Below, in pieces: positions 34,890-43,231 of a DNA stretch of 64,000 nucleotides. The DNA comes from Actinomycetes bacterium (GTDB lineage Bacteria; Actinomycetota; Acidimicrobiia; Acidimicrobiales; RAAP-2), in the NCBI GenBank assembly GCA_021779855.1, contig JAJXZW010000007.1:38782-102781 (forward strand), read 5' to 3'. Below the pieces are notes generated by a model. It searched no databases, had not been told where the DNA came from, and worked only from the letters and a program-made list of their open reading frames with translations. Made by a program: the position numbers and the translations under genes. Position 1 is the first letter of the stretch. The number at the start of each line of letters is the position of its first letter.

Positions 34890-35385
34890 CCGGCAGGCAC
34901 CCTTGACGGGTGGGAGCGGAGCGGACGACTGAGCCGACGAAGTGCAGCTGCAGGGCATCGAAAGAGCTGAAGTCGCCCTCGGAGTTTTGCCCGGCGTCTA
35001 AGACGAGCGTGAGCGTGGCGCTAAGCCAACCGGTGCGCTCGGCCCACAGTCGCTCGAAGCGTGCCGCGAGCTATTCCGCCCTGATGGGGAACTGCGTGAC
35101 GTCGGGGAGGCTTCTGGCGTGGCCGTGGGACAAGAGGGACACGCCACCGTCGACAGGGAAGATGAGCCCGAGCTCGACGATGCGCAGGTTGTTCCTCTTC
35201 TGCTTCGGGTGGCCGCGATGGGCAATGGGTGCCCCGTCGTGTCCGGAGTCGATCCAGGTTGCCAAGTTGGTCATGCTCGAGACGAACTCGGAGAGGCCGA
35301 CCCGATGGTTTCGAGCATGCCGGCGACGAAGCGTCGTTCGATCTCTAGGAGCCGCGCCTCGTCGATGTGGTCCATCGCACGCGCC
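34890..35385 (-). pseudogene. IS1634-type (IS4 superfamily) transposase remnant
   Basis: Three pieces in shifting frames read, in order on the minus strand: LLEIERRFVAGMLETIG; then MTNLATWIDSGHDGAPIAHR with GHPKQKRNNLRIVELGLIFP and SLPDVTQFP; then TLTLVLDAGQNSEG with LQLHFVGS. These match the central part of IS1634-like transposases. At least two frameshifts and missing ends make it inactive. The + strand 180-aa ORF over it is a shadow. Confidence 0.75.
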
Positions 35386-35415
35386 GGCGGTGACTCCCGT
35401 GGCTTACGGGACGCG

Positions 35416-36075
35416 TCAACCGATCGTGAAGCGGCCCCGCATCCACCCGTAGGTGGCCATTGCGCCCCCCCAACCCGTCAGGCCGGCCCCACAGGGTGTT
35501 TCGCACTGCCAGGTGTAGGAGCCGGGGGTGGTCGGAGCGTCGAAGGTGAAGACGACCGTGGTGACACCGCCGTGGGGCGCCTTGGGCAGCGGCACGTTTA
35601 TTCCGAGTGCCGGCACCGTGATCGTGTGGGCGATCCGGGTGTCGCCGACCCAGGTCACCGGCCTGCCGTCGACCGTCTCGACCCCGCCCAGGACCCTGTT
35701 GAACATGGAGCCCATCATCGTGGTCGGCAGCGGCGTGACCATGTCGTCGTACTCCTTGATGGTGAGCACGACGGTGGCGCCGGCGGGGACGCGGATGTCG
35801 CTCGGTGCCAGGGCCGGCCAGCCTGGCCTGCCGGTGAACGTCCCGGGCCTGCCCGAGGTCGCATCGATCTTGCCGATCAGATTGACGTGCAGGACCCTTT
35901 GAGCGCTTGACTTCGCCGTGGCTGCAGCCGACGGCGAGGCGCTGTTCGCGGCCACGACTCCAAGGACCGAGACGACCAGCGCCATGGTGGCCAGGCCCGA
36001 GGTCGCCGCGGCCAGCGTCAGGCGCCGCGTGCCCTGTGTCCGCTCGGGGGCACCGTCTCTTGGCTGGCCTCGCAT
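35416..36075 (-). CDS. Membrane-anchored cupredoxin-like protein with incomplete CuA-type site
   Basis: The 219-residue protein has an N-terminal helix (ATMALVVSVLGVVAANSA) and an extracytoplasmic cupredoxin fold. Copper-ligand candidates are the His in RIAHTITVP and the pair in WQCETPCGAG. This C-x3-C spacing is that of the CuA site in cytochrome oxidase subunit II, but the following His and Met of C-x3-C-x3-H-x2-M are replaced (L and W); downstream Met residues may substitute. A role in electron transfer or copper handling is likely. ATG start has only a weak GAGG upstream. Confidence 0.75.
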   Translation of the reverse strand: MRGQPRDGAPERTQGTRRLTLAAATSGLATMALVVSVLGVVAANSASPSAAATAKSSAQRVLHVNLIGKIDATSGRPGTFTGRPGWPALAPSDIRVPAGATVVLTIKEYDDMVTPLPTTMMGSMFNRVLGGVETVDGRPVTWVGDTRIAHTITVPALGINVPLPKAPHGGVTTVVFTFDAPTTPGSYTWQCETPCGAGLTGWGGAMATYGWMRGRFTIG

Positions 36076-36729
36076 ATGCCGGAACTTGCCTCGGTGGGAA
36101 TCTGTACGGTGTCAACGTATCTGTGGGTCCGCTCCGGTGGTGGGGGCTTTGGTCCCGTGTCCACGATCATCGCTTGGCGGGCGCCGCCGTCGGTGTCCTA
36201 CTGTCTTCACACAACGCCCTTCGTGCTCCCGGAGCGGCACCGCCGTTGGTTGTGACCGGCGCACCCGAGGGGGTCGACTATCTCCTCGGTCCGGACCACG
36301 CGATCAACTCCAAGGCGGTCGCTGATCCCGTTCGCGTGGACGAGACGAACGGCGTCGATCCGGGTGACGATCGATGTGGTGCCGCAGCGACTCGTCCTTG
36401 ACCCGAGTTTCGGTATCGACACGTACGCGATCGAGATCACCACCGCTTTCGATCGGGCGACCCGTCCGAGGGGTGCGACATGACCCAGAGGAGCCCCTTC
36501 CAACCCGGCGCGCCTCGACGATCCGGAGGCCGGATCATCGGGGCCCGGGCCGTGGACTGGGCGGAGCACGTCCTCGCCGCCTCGAGTCAGTCGTACTGGG
36601 CGAACCCTCCGGCTGGATTGTTCGCGGGCGAGACAGAGGCTGTCTGTCGACGTTGTGATTCGTCTTCGGCGACGGACCGCCGCTGGCTAGGGCGATGGAG
36701 CCTCGGGACTATCACACCGAGAGGTCGGG
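36076..36729. other. 650-bp stretch, possible decayed coding sequence
   Basis: No gene is supportable. On the + strand one frame reads VTIDVVPQRLVLDPSFGIDT before a TGA at 36481 that overlaps an ATG (ATGA) opening a 96-codon ORF. A shifted frame upstream reads GAPEGVDYLLGPDHAINSKA. These could be pieces of an eroded gene pair, but I recognise no family. Confidence 0.4.
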
Positions 36730-37433
36730 TCACGACTCACCCTCTCGCCCGAGGGCCAATAGCCTGGTGACGACGCCGACCAGGTCGCGGTCCCGCACCG
36801 TCGGGGCGGTGAAGACGATCGGGTACCTCGTGCCCGTCCGGTCGACCCAGCCCGTCACGAGGCCGGCCGCCGCCGCTCCGTGGAGGTCCCAGGGGTGGAC
36901 CGCTACCAGGGCCATCCGATCGGCGGGCGTCCCAGCGACACCCGCCGCCCACCGGTAGGGCTCCGGGCGGGGTTTCCAGTGCCCGACGGCGTCCACCGAC
37001 AGCACGTCGGCCAGCCGATCACGCACCCCGCCCGCCTCGAGCAGCCGGCCAGCGAAGGCGGCCGAGCCGTTGGTGAGGGCGTAGGCCGGGACGCGGGCGT
37101 TCGACAGGAGGTCGAGCGCGGGAGCCACGTCGGGGTGCAGCGGCACGCGACCCATCGCGTCCATGACCTCGCCGGCCGCGCCGTCGGGTAGGTCGCGTCC
37201 CGATAGCTCGGCGACCTCGCCGAGCGCCGTGGCGGCGAGATCGGCGAACGCCGCTGACCCCCGGCGGCGGCGAGGGCCATCCCGTCGCGCAAGAGCGCAG
37301 CGAACCACCACCGCAGGCCCGTCGCGCCCAGTCCCAAGCGCTCGAACACCGCCGCCACTGAAGAGAGGTCGGTCAGGGTCTCGTTGACGTCGAAGGCCAC
37401 CGCCCGTGGCCGTCGGGCCCTCGTCGCGTCCAT
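36730..37433 (-). pseudogene. HAD-superfamily haloacid dehalogenase type II, frameshifted
   Basis: Two frames join to give a complete type II dehalogenase of about 234 residues: N-terminal VAFDVNETLTDLSSVAAVFE (nucleophile Asp), then AYALTNGSAAFAGRLLEAGG and DAVGHWKPRPEPYRWAAG, with MALVAVHPWDLHGAAAAGL. The break falls at a run of five C (37258-37262 on the + strand); one extra base would restore the frame, so a sequencing error or phase-variable tract is possible. It starts 3 nt after the DsbA-like gene ends. Confidence 0.8.
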
Positions 37434-37436
37434 CGC

Positions 37437-38150
37437 TCAGCCGTCGGCCCGCCGGTGGCCCTGGAACCAGTCTTCTCGTGCGCCGACCTCGCCCGCCCCT
37501 ACGCCGAGGGCGGGGAGCTGGGGCACTTCTCGGAGGCTTCGCTTCAGCTCGGCGAAGCCGGCGAAGCGCGAGAGGCCCACCACGTGGTCCCATAGCGCCG
37601 GAGCGTCCTCGGGGGAGGGGAGCCGGCTGATGACCGGTCCGAACAGCGAGGCCCCGCCAGGAGGGTCGAAGTGGAGGATGGGCGTCCCGACGTCCTTCCC
37701 GGTGAGCGCGAGGGCCGCGTCGGTCTCGGCCGCGATGAGCGTGTCGTACCCGGGGTCGCCGGTCGCCCCGGCGAGGGCCACGTCGAGGCCGGCGGCCCGG
37801 AGGGCCGTCGCCGCGGCCCTCGACGGGTCCTTGAGCGCGTCGCGCTGCTGGCGGGCCCCTCGTTCGAAGATCTCCTGGCCGAGCGCCCGGTAGTAGTCGG
37901 CGACTCCCACCGGACCGGCGTGCTCGCGGGCCGCGGCCGCGACGCGCAGTAGGGAGAGCCCCGCGGAGTGGGACCGCTCGTACCCGTGCGGGAAGTGGGT
38001 GGCGTAGTCGACGTCGGCGTTCACGAGGCGCAAGGAGATGAACTTCCACTCCACGTCATAGGAGCGCCGCGCCGCCACCTCGCGCACCCACTTCGAGGTC
38101 ATCCAGGCGAACGGGCACACCGGGTCGAAGTAGAAGTGCAGGTCGGCCAC
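37437..38150 (-). CDS. DsbA-family (FrnE-like) thiol oxidoreductase
   Basis: A 237-residue thioredoxin-fold protein with an inserted helical domain. The active-site region HFYFDPVCPFAWMTSKWV keeps one cysteine (D-P-x-C-P-F), and DVGTPILHFDP supplies the cis-Pro loop. In actinobacteria, proteins of this type (mycothiol-dependent nitroreductase/isomerase-like) work in the cytoplasm; there is no signal peptide. GTG 38150 has GAGAGGA upstream. Followed by the frameshifted dehalogenase gene. Confidence 0.82.
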   Translation of the reverse strand: MADLHFYFDPVCPFAWMTSKWVREVAARRSYDVEWKFISLRLVNADVDYATHFPHGYERSHSAGLSLLRVAAAAREHAGPVGVADYYRALGQEIFERGARQQRDALKDPSRAAATALRAAGLDVALAGATGDPGYDTLIAAETDAALALTGKDVGTPILHFDPPGGASLFGPVISRLPSPEDAPALWDHVVGLSRFAGFAELKRSLREVPQLPALGVGAGEVGAREDWFQGHRRADG

Positions 38151-38191
38151 GCGTCCTCTCTCCTCTCTGAGGGTACCGGTCGGTCCCGCGC

Positions 38192-38842
38192 TCAGCGGCT
38201 CCGCAGCGCGGCGATGACGTCGTCGGGCTCGGCCCGCTTCGTGTAGTCCGCGTCGACGAAGCGCCAGCGCACGACGCCGTCCTCGCCGATTACGAAGGTG
38301 GCGGGCAGCGGCAACTCGAAGGAGTCGTCACCGTTGGCGGCGGGCAGGTCGAGGCCCCAGCCGGCGTAGACCGTCCTCGGCGATTCGGCGAGGCTGAACA
38401 CCAGTCCGTAGGACCGGGCTACGGCGTTGCCGGCGTCGGAGAGGACCGGGAAGGCGAGCTCGAGCTTCTCGGCCGTGGAGAGCGAGTTGTCCGGTGTCTG
38501 GGGCGAGACGGCGACCAGGCGTCCGCCCGCTCCCTCGATCTCGGGCAGGCGGGCCTGCATGGCCCGCAACTGAGTCGAGCAGTACGGGCACCAGCCCCCG
38601 CGGTAGAAGGAGAGCACGACCGGTCCCTCGCCCAGCAGCGTGGACAGGGTCACCTCGGTGCCCGAGGCGTCGGGCAGGGTGAAGTCCGGGGCGGGGGCGC
38701 CCACGGCCAGGGACCGCTCGACCAGGCCCGACGCACGCAACTGCTCGGTTGCCGCGTCCATCGTCGCGACTGTGTCCGCCGGCATCCGGGCGCGGCCCGC
38801 GTCGTTCTGCGCCTTGAGCGTCTGGGCCAGTGAATCGGTCAC
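38192..38842 (-). CDS. AhpC/TSA-type peroxiredoxin-like protein
   Basis: The 216-residue protein has a ~45-residue helical N-terminus and a thioredoxin/peroxiredoxin domain: APDFTLPDASGTEVTLSTLL, then SFYRGGWCPYCSTQLRAM with a CxxC. It probably reduces peroxides with thiols. GTG 38842 has AGGAGG 6 nt upstream. A 20-bp palindrome lies in its leader and a divergent TetR gene follows, so the TetR protein very likely represses it. Confidence 0.87.
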   Translation of the reverse strand: MTDSLAQTLKAQNDAGRARMPADTVATMDAATEQLRASGLVERSLAVGAPAPDFTLPDASGTEVTLSTLLGEGPVVLSFYRGGWCPYCSTQLRAMQARLPEIEGAGGRLVAVSPQTPDNSLSTAEKLELAFPVLSDAGNAVARSYGLVFSLAESPRTVYAGWGLDLPAANGDDSFELPLPATFVIGEDGVVRWRFVDADYTKRAEPDDVIAALRSR

Positions 38843-38865
38843 GTCGTTCCTCCTGGGGGTTCTTC

Positions 38866-38885
38866 AAGACAGACCGGTCTGTCTT
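38866..38885. promoter_or_regulatory. 20-bp perfect palindrome, TetR operator
   Basis: AAGACAGACCGGTCTGTCTT is fully symmetric and lies between the divergent peroxiredoxin (-) and tetR (+) genes. The GACAGACCGGTCTGTC core resembles operators bound by TetR/AcrR-family proteins. Confidence 0.85.
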
Positions 38886-38904
38886 ATTGAACGACGGTAG
38901 TCGC

Positions 38905-38910
38905 TACCCT
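38905..38910 (+). promoter_or_regulatory. -10 box TACCCT, leaderless start of tetR
   Basis: TACCCT ends 7 nt before GTG 38918; the palindromic operator ends 19 nt upstream of the box, where a -35 element would lie. Confidence 0.5.
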
Positions 38911-38917
38911 GGGGGAT

Positions 38918-39496
38918 GTGACGAGAGCGACAGAGAGCCCCCGCGGGCGCCTGCTCGACGTGGCCGCACGCCTCTTCTACGCCGAGGGCATCCACGCCGT
39001 CGGGATCGATAGGGTCATCGCGGAGGCGTCGGTCGCCAAGGCCACCCTCTACGCGCACTTCCCGAGCAAGGCGGATCTCGTTGCGGCGTACCTGGCCCGC
39101 CGCAGCCAGGAGTGGGTCGAGGCGAACGAGGCCCGCCTGTCCGAGCAGCCCGAGGGCGGTGTCGGGGCGCTCGTCGCCCTGTTCGACCTGCTCTACGAGG
39201 AGACCCTCCGCCCGGCTTTTCGGGGCTGTCCGTTCATCAACGCCGCCGCGGAGTTCCCCGCACCCGGACCGGTCTGGACTGAGGTGGCCCGTCACCGCGA
39301 GCGGGTCCGACGGGTGTTCTCGAGTGCCGGTGGCCCGCTCGTGCGCGATGCCGCGACGCTCGACGCGCTGATCGCCCTGTACGGAGGGGCGACGTCGGCC
39401 GCCCACCTCGACCGGGACCCGACCGTGGTCCGTCGCGCCGCCGACGCGGCGCGGGCGCTCGTCGCCTCGGGCGTCGCGGCTCGCTCCACGAACTAG
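38918..39496 (+). CDS. TetR/AcrR-family transcriptional repressor
   Basis: A 192-residue regulator with an N-terminal HTH (GRLLDVAARLFYAEGIHAVG, then RVIAEASVAKATLYAHFPSK) and a helical ligand-binding domain containing FRGCPFINAAAEF, a motif of the TetR_C_33/LfrR-like subgroup. It probably binds the palindrome upstream and controls itself and the peroxiredoxin gene. The Cys in RGCPF could act as a thiol sensor; that is inference. No ribosome site; leaderless GTG start. Confidence 0.92.
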   Translation: MTRATESPRGRLLDVAARLFYAEGIHAVGIDRVIAEASVAKATLYAHFPSKADLVAAYLARRSQEWVEANEARLSEQPEGGVGALVALFDLLYEETLRPAFRGCPFINAAAEFPAPGPVWTEVARHRERVRRVFSSAGGPLVRDAATLDALIALYGGATSAAHLDRDPTVVRRAADAARALVASGVAARSTN

Positions 39497-39510
39497 GGAG
39501 CGACCCTGAA

Positions 39511-39529
39511 CCTGAGGTGTACTCTCAGG
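39511..39529. other. Short inverted repeat between tetR and prpE
   Basis: CCTGAG-N7-CTCAGG forms a 6-bp stem 15 nt after the tetR stop, followed by AAAAG. It may be a weak terminator or an operator for the synthetase gene. Confidence 0.35.
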
Positions 39530-39593
39530 AAAAGATCAGGGAGTGGCTGGGGCCACCGGGCCTCGACCGCCCCGTCGGGTGAGGAGGGAACCC

Positions 39594-41477
39594 ATGGGCG
39601 CGTACCGCGAGGAGTGGCGCAGGAGCATCGAAGATCCCGAGGGGTTCTGGGGCGAGGCGGCCAAGGCGATTCGGTGGGACCGCGAACCGACCCGCGTCCT
39701 CGATCGCTCGAACCCGCCCTTCTATCGGTGGTTCCCCGACGGCGAGCTCAACACCTGCTTCAACGCCGTCGACCGGCACGTGGAGGAGGGCCGGGGGGAC
39801 CAGGCGGCCCTGATCTACGACAGTCCCGTGACCGACACCATCACGTCGCTGACCTTCACCGAGCTGCGCGACCAGGTGGCGCGCTGCGCGGGCGCCCTGC
39901 GCGCGCTCGGGGTCGAGCGTGGTGACCGGGTCGTCATCTACATGCCCATGGTCCCCGAGGCGGTCGTCGCCATGCTGGCCAGCGCGCGCATCGGCGCGGT
40001 GCACTCGGTCGTCTTCGGGGGATTCGCCGCCCACGAGCTCGCCCTGCGCGTCGAGGACGCCCAACCCAAGGTCGTCGTCTCCGCGTCGTGCGGCATCGAG
40101 GTGAAGCGCGTCCTCGAGTACAAGCCGCTGCTCGACGCGGCGATCGCCGAGTCGAGCCACAAGCCCGAGCACTGCCTCATCCTCCAGCGCCCCGAGGCGG
40201 CGGCGAGCCTGCAGACGCCCCGCGACGTCGACTGGGCCGAGGCGCTCTCTCGCGCCACCCCGGCCGACTGCGTGCCGGTGGCCGCCACCGACCCGCTCTA
40301 CGTGCTCTACACCTCGGGCACCACCGGCCGACCCAAGGGCGTCGTGCGCGACAACGGCGGTCACGCCGTGGCGCTGCGCTGGAGTATGGCCAACGTCTAC
40401 GACACCCATCCGGGCGAGGTCTTCTGGGCCGCGTCCGACGTCGGCTGGGTCGTGGGCCACTCCTACATCGTGTACGCGCCCCTGCTCGCCGGCTGCACGA
40501 CGGTCCTCTACGAGGGCAAGCCCGTCGGCACGCCGGATGCGGGCGCGTACTGGCGCGTGATCGCCCAGCACGGGGTCAAGACCCTCTTCACCGCCCCGAC
40601 GGGCTTCCGCGCGGTCAAGCGCGAGGACCCCGAGGGCAAGCTGATCGGGGGGTACGACCTCTCAGGGTTCCGCTACCTCTTCCTCGCCGGGGAGCGTCTC
40701 GACCCCGAGACCTACAAGTGGGCGAGCGAGCACCTCGGGGTCCCGGTGGTCGACCACTGGTGGCAGACCGAGACGGGCTGGCCCATCGTGGCCAACCTCA
40801 TGGGGATGGATCCCCTGCCGATCAAGGCGGGCTCGCCGACGGTGCCGGTGCCCGGCTACGACGTGCGCGTCCTCGACGCCACGGACCAGGAGGTCCCGGC
40901 CGGGACCGAGGGCGCGATCATGATCCGCACCCCGCTGCCCCCCGGAGCACTATCGACGCTGTGGCGAAACGACGAGAACTTCGTCCAGACCTACCTGTCG
41001 CGGGTCCCGGGCTACTACCTGACCGGCGACGGAGGGCACTTCGACGAGGACGGCTACCTCTTCGTCATGGGCCGAGTGGACGACGTGATCAACGTGGCCG
41101 GCCACCGTCTCTCCACCGGCGAGATGGAGGAGATCATCGCCGGGCACCCCGACGTCGCCGAGTGTGCGGTGATCGGGGTCGCCGACGAGCTGAAGGGCCA
41201 GGTGCCGCGCGCCCTGGTGGTGCTCAAGGGCGGGGTCACCCGCGACCACGCGACGATCTGTGAGGAGGTGGTCCAGCGCGTGCGTGACCAGGTCGGCAGC
41301 GTCGCGAGCCTGCGGCGCGCCGACGTCGTGGGGGCCCTGCCCAAGACCCGCTCGGGCAAGATCCTGCGCAAGAGCATGCGCGCCATCGCCGACGGACGCG
41401 ACGAGCCGGTCCCCTCGACGATCGACGACGCGACGGTCCTCGAGGCCCTGAAGCCGGTCCTTCGCCCGGGCGCCTGA
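39594..41477 (+). CDS. prpE: Propionyl-CoA synthetase (PrpE-type acyl-CoA ligase)
   Basis: A 627-residue AMP-forming acyl-CoA synthetase. Motifs are the P-loop YTSGTTGRPKGVVRDNGGH, WAASDVGWVVGHSYIVYAP, FTAPTGFRAVKREDPEG (characteristic of PrpE), WWQTETGWPIV, and the C-terminal LPKTRSGKILRKSMRAIA with the catalytic lysine that is commonly acetylated. It activates propionate (or acetate) to the CoA ester. ATG 39594 has GAGGAGGG 5 nt upstream; the longer ORF start is not used. Not linked to other propionate genes here. Confidence 0.92.
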   Translation: MGAYREEWRRSIEDPEGFWGEAAKAIRWDREPTRVLDRSNPPFYRWFPDGELNTCFNAVDRHVEEGRGDQAALIYDSPVTDTITSLTFTELRDQVARCAGALRALGVERGDRVVIYMPMVPEAVVAMLASARIGAVHSVVFGGFAAHELALRVEDAQPKVVVSASCGIEVKRVLEYKPLLDAAIAESSHKPEHCLILQRPEAAASLQTPRDVDWAEALSRATPADCVPVAATDPLYVLYTSGTTGRPKGVVRDNGGHAVALRWSMANVYDTHPGEVFWAASDVGWVVGHSYIVYAPLLAGCTTVLYEGKPVGTPDAGAYWRVIAQHGVKTLFTAPTGFRAVKREDPEGKLIGGYDLSGFRYLFLAGERLDPETYKWASEHLGVPVVDHWWQTETGWPIVANLMGMDPLPIKAGSPTVPVPGYDVRVLDATDQEVPAGTEGAIMIRTPLPPGALSTLWRNDENFVQTYLSRVPGYYLTGDGGHFDEDGYLFVMGRVDDVINVAGHRLSTGEMEEIIAGHPDVAECAVIGVADELKGQVPRALVVLKGGVTRDHATICEEVVQRVRDQVGSVASLRRADVVGALPKTRSGKILRKSMRAIADGRDEPVPSTIDDATVLEALKPVLRPGA

Positions 41478-41488
41478 TCGACGGGGGC

Positions 41489-41509
41489 GGGCGCGAGGGG
41501 CCCGCGCCC
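41489..41509 (+). terminator. Possible terminator after prpE
   Basis: GGGCGCG-N7-CGCGCCC, a 7-bp all-GC stem 11 nt after the prpE stop; no T-run, as is common in GC-rich actinobacteria. Confidence 0.5.
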
Positions 41510-41629
41510 CGGCCCCGGCGCGGCGACGGACCGGGGGACAAAGTGACGTTGGTCCCGTTCTTCTGACCCCGGGCAACCCAGCACAATGGGCTATGGCCTC
41601 GAAGGCTGAGGTGGCACGGAGGGTCGCAG

Positions 41630-42250
41630 ATGGTCACTGAGTGGGGGCGCGCCGTTCGGCTCTGGACGGCCGGGTGGAGCCTGTCGCGCCGCTACGCGCC
41701 GAAGACGCCGTCGGCGGCGCTCGCGGTGATCGCCGCCCTCATGGTCGCGGTCACGGTCCTTCGCTGGTACGTCGACGGCGCCGGCCAGAGCGCGGCGCTG
41801 CTCTACGTCGTGCCGATCGCGCTCAGCGCGGTGCGCTTCGGCCGCCGGGGCGGGATCCTCTCGGCGGCCACCGCCATGGCAGCCTTCGTGGTGCTCGAGC
41901 TCGTCCGGTCCAAGGGCGACGCCGACCTCACCGGCTGGGTGGCGCCCCTGCTCACCATGGCGCTCATGGGCGGCCTCGTCGGTCATCTGAGTGAGGCCGC
42001 CGCGCGCAACGACGCGGCGCGCCGACTCCACCTGAAGGAGTTCGAGGAGGCCGAACGCGTTCGCCTCGCCGACCTCGAGGCGAGCGATTCGATCGTCCAG
42101 CGCGTCGCCGCGGCCCGGTGGATGCTCGAGGTCGGCCGCAGCGAGGACGCCCTGCGCGCCCTCGAGGACACCGTGAGCGACGGCATCGACCACCTGGCGA
42201 AGCGACTGCCCCCGCCCGAGCCCGACTCGCTCGCCGGCGAGGGCGCCTAG
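41630..42250 (+). CDS. Membrane protein with helical cytoplasmic tail
   Basis: The 206-residue protein has four predicted membrane helices (SAALAVIAALMVAVTVLRWY, ALLYVVPIALSAVRFG, GILSAATAMAAFVVLELV, VAPLLTMALMGGLVGHL) and then ~90 residues of charged helix. The membrane part resembles the sensor region of DUF4118/MASE-type histidine kinases, but no kinase, GGDEF or other output domain is present. ATG 41630 lies after GGAGGG with 8-nt spacing. Function unknown; possibly a truncated sensor. Confidence 0.7.
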   Translation: MVTEWGRAVRLWTAGWSLSRRYAPKTPSAALAVIAALMVAVTVLRWYVDGAGQSAALLYVVPIALSAVRFGRRGGILSAATAMAAFVVLELVRSKGDADLTGWVAPLLTMALMGGLVGHLSEAAARNDAARRLHLKEFEEAERVRLADLEASDSIVQRVAAARWMLEVGRSEDALRALEDTVSDGIDHLAKRLPPPEPDSLAGEGA

Positions 42251-42275
42251 CCCCCGTCCCCGGGGCCGTCGCGCC

Positions 42276-42297
42276 CGCGGGCCGGGTCCGGCCCGCG
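42276..42297. terminator. Bidirectional terminator hairpin
   Basis: CGCGGGCCGG-GT-CCGGCCCGCG is a perfect 10-bp inverted repeat in the 60-bp gap between the convergent membrane-protein gene (+) and small HTH gene (-). Confidence 0.75.
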
Positions 42298-42310
42298 AGG
42301 GCTAGTGACT

Positions 42311-42511
42311 CTACGGCCCGGCGGCGCGGTACCGGTCACCGTCGATCGCGACGAGGCCCGCCGCCACCAGTTCGCGCAGCCCGGACCGCACGCGGTAGAG
42401 CGCCAACCCGGTCGTGCGCGCCACCTCCTCGGGCGTCGACGGCGCCGCGAGCGCCGCCACGAGCGCGCGGCCCGACGGGCTGAGGGTCCCGTCAGCGTTG
42501 AGGCAGGCCAC
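42311..42511 (-). CDS. Small winged-helix-like protein (66 aa)
   Basis: The 66-residue product has the spacing of a small helix-turn-helix/winged-helix domain: LSPSGRALVAALAAPSTPEE, VARTTGLALYRVRSGLREL, VAAGLVAIDGDRYR (wing). GTG follows the peroxiredoxin stop without a gap (TGAGTG), so it is co-translated. It may be a redox-linked regulator of its own operon; that is inference. Too short for a firm family call. Confidence 0.6.
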   Translation of the reverse strand: MACLNADGTLSPSGRALVAALAAPSTPEEVARTTGLALYRVRSGLRELVAAGLVAIDGDRYRAAGP

Positions 42512-43198
42512 TCAGACCGCCTCGACCGACTTGGTGCAGAGGTACCAGTCGACCCGCTCGAAGCCCTCGGTGCGGCTCGCGAACTCCTCGGTCATGCGCT
42601 CGGCGGCCGTCTCGACAGTGGGCGGGGTGGGGATGAGCACCTTGTCACCGGGGCGCCAGTTGGCCGGCGTGGAGACCTGGCGGGCGTCGGACATCTGGAG
42701 GGCGTCGATGAGCCGGACGATCTCCTCGGTGTTGCGCCCGGTGGTGAGCGGGTAGTAGATCATGGCGCGCACGCGGCCGATCGGGTCGATGACGAAGACG
42801 CAGCGCGAGGTCTCGGTCGTCGACTCGCCGGGCATCACCATCCCGTAGGCGGTGGCGACGGCCCGGTCGAGGTCGGCGATGACCGGGAAGGGGATCGCCA
42901 CGCCGGTCTTCTCCTCGATGTTGCGCACCCAGGCGATGTGCGCCGACACGCTGTCGATCGAGAGACCGAGCAGCTCGGTGTGGCGGCGCTGGAGCTCGGG
43001 GTAGATCGCCGCGAAGGCCATGAACTCGGTCGTGCACACCGGGGTGAAGTCCGCCGGGTGCGAGAAGAGCACCAGCCAGCCGCCCGCGTAGTCCGCGAGC
43101 CGAATCACCCCGTGGGTGGTGGTCGCCTCGAAGTCCGGGGCCGGCTCGTTGAGGCGCGGCAGCCTCGCGCCCGTCGTGGTGCCGTCGGTGGTCTCCAT
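42512..43198 (-). CDS. 1-Cys peroxiredoxin (Prx6 type)
   Basis: A 228-residue peroxiredoxin: PAPDFEATTTHG, then the active site FSHPADFTPVCTTE with the peroxidatic Cys, and FPVIADLDRAVATAYGM. The C-terminal extension (IPTPPTVETAAERM, then VDWYLCTK) is that of the Prx6/1-Cys class. It reduces peroxides in the cytoplasm. ATG has AGGAGA 4 nt upstream. Operon: small Cys protein, Prx6, small HTH. Confidence 0.93.
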   Translation of the reverse strand: METTDGTTTGARLPRLNEPAPDFEATTTHGVIRLADYAGGWLVLFSHPADFTPVCTTEFMAFAAIYPELQRRHTELLGLSIDSVSAHIAWVRNIEEKTGVAIPFPVIADLDRAVATAYGMVMPGESTTETSRCVFVIDPIGRVRAMIYYPLTTGRNTEEIVRLIDALQMSDARQVSTPANWRPGDKVLIPTPPTVETAAERMTEEFASRTEGFERVDWYLCTKSVEAV

Positions 43199-43231
43199 AC
43201 CTTCTCCTCTCGTTCTCGCCCCTCGGGGCGG

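Noticed and set aside
34910-35452. 180-aa plus-strand ORF
   Set aside because: Antisense to recognisable IS1634-type transposase remnants.
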